From contig JAFDXD010000004.1 in assembly GCA_018268135.1 (NCBI GenBank), forward strand, positions 1 to 43,163: a stretch of 43,163 nt of DNA, written 5' to 3'. The notes beneath the pieces are model-generated. The model was not told where the DNA came from and did not search any database. It worked only from the letters and a program-made list of their open reading frames with translations. Position 1 is the first letter of the stretch. Each line of letters begins with the position of its first letter. Of this stretch, positions 42,849-43,163 are shown piece after piece. The stretch is from Bacteroidota bacterium (GTDB taxonomy: Bacteria; Bacteroidota; Bacteroidia; Chitinophagales; Chitinophagaceae). Both the position numbers and the translations under genes were made by a program.

Positions 42849-42948
42849 TAAAAGTTGCCACATTTTACCGTTGATAAGCTTTAGTTAAATTTCAATTTAC
42901 TTCGGCGATATTAATCTATAAGCAAAATCTTTTTTTACATTTACCATT

Positions 42949-43163
42949 ATGAAATTTTCAGTTTTCCTGCTCAGCTTAGTGCTGATGGCAAATGCTATAC
43001 AAGCACAAAAAATTAGCAGCTCCGATTATAGCCTTCTACAGCAAAAAGAAGATTCTATGCAATCGCCGGCTATGCAAATTATACAAGGAAGAAATACCTC
43101 AGACCGTTTTTATGCCGACAGTAATTTTACAAGAATTTTGATAAGAGCGCTAAAAACTCCATA
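42949..43163 (+). CDS. Secreted protein, N-terminal fragment at window end
   Basis: An ATG at 42949 opens a frame that is still open at the window edge (71 codons). It begins with a signal peptide (MKFSVFLLSLVLMANAIQA-Q) and continues with SSSDYSLLQQKEDSMQSPA and DRFYADSNFTRILIRALKTP. I do not recognise the family from this part. It is 100 bp after the GT4 gene on the same strand. Confidence 0.7.
   Translation, partial: MKFSVFLLSLVLMANAIQAQKISSSDYSLLQQKEDSMQSPAMQIIQGRNTSDRFYADSNFTRILIRALKTP

Overview
The window is AT-rich chromosomal DNA from a member of the Bacteroidota, most likely a Chitinophagaceae-like soil or freshwater bacterium. The evidence is a SusC/SusD pair, a T9SS-like C-terminal sorting domain, several TAnnTTTG-type promoter elements, weak or absent Shine-Dalgarno sequences, and typical Bacteroidota families (DUF2851, DUF4199, DUF2520, Maf/UbiA/KdsC block, HTH-less NtrC-type regulator). 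The family-level placement is inference.

Region 1 (about 1.0-20.0 kb) is a complete-looking alginate utilisation locus. A minus-strand run of nine closely spaced genes (16410 down to 1011) encodes a DEH-reductase-like SDR, a PL17-type oligoalginate lyase, a KdgF-like cupin, a 1144-residue MBG/T9SS surface protein, a PF05426 alginate lyase, SusC, SusD, a second PF05426 lyase and an ACS-type MFS hexuronate transporter. Divergent from it lie a LacI-family regulator and a two-domain PL6 lyase. An 18-bp palindrome with a central CG sits between the two arms and is the best candidate operator. Working model: surface and periplasmic lyases (PF05426, PL6) cut alginate, SusCD imports oligomers, PL17 releases unsaturated monomer, KdgF linearises it, the MFS protein carries it over the inner membrane and the SDR reduces it to KDG. 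KDG kinase and aldolase are not in the window. Upstream of the locus (1-936) is a partial DUF2851 gene.

Region 2 (20.0-34.0 kb) is housekeeping: Maf, UbiA-type prenyltransferase, KdsC-like phosphatase, IscX, 2Fe-2S ferredoxin, a GyrI-like lipoprotein, DUF2520, an alpha/beta hydrolase, topoisomerase I with a strong terminator, a SirB1-like protein, DUF952, MGMT, cytidine deaminase, signal peptidase I and an HTH-less sigma-54-type response regulator.

Region 3 (34.0-38.7 kb) begins with a degenerate tRNA-like sequence and an intact tRNA-Pro(GGG). A 15-bp copy of the tRNA 3' end recurs about 4.4 kb downstream, and between the two copies lies a copper cassette: an AraC-type regulator with an HMA-like N-terminus, an HMA-MauE membrane protein, and a multicopper oxidase that carries a heavy-metal-binding domain and a CopB-like outer-membrane barrel in one chain. 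This looks like a small tRNA-targeted island with no integrase of its own.

Region 4 (38.7-43.2 kb) contains a dihydroorotase homologue lacking the metal-binding HxH, then DUF4199, a GT2 and a GT4 glycosyltransferase, and the start of a secreted protein cut by the window end. Two copies of a GC-rich 76-bp dispersed repeat, in opposite orientation, lie at about 30.0 kb and 38.8 kb.
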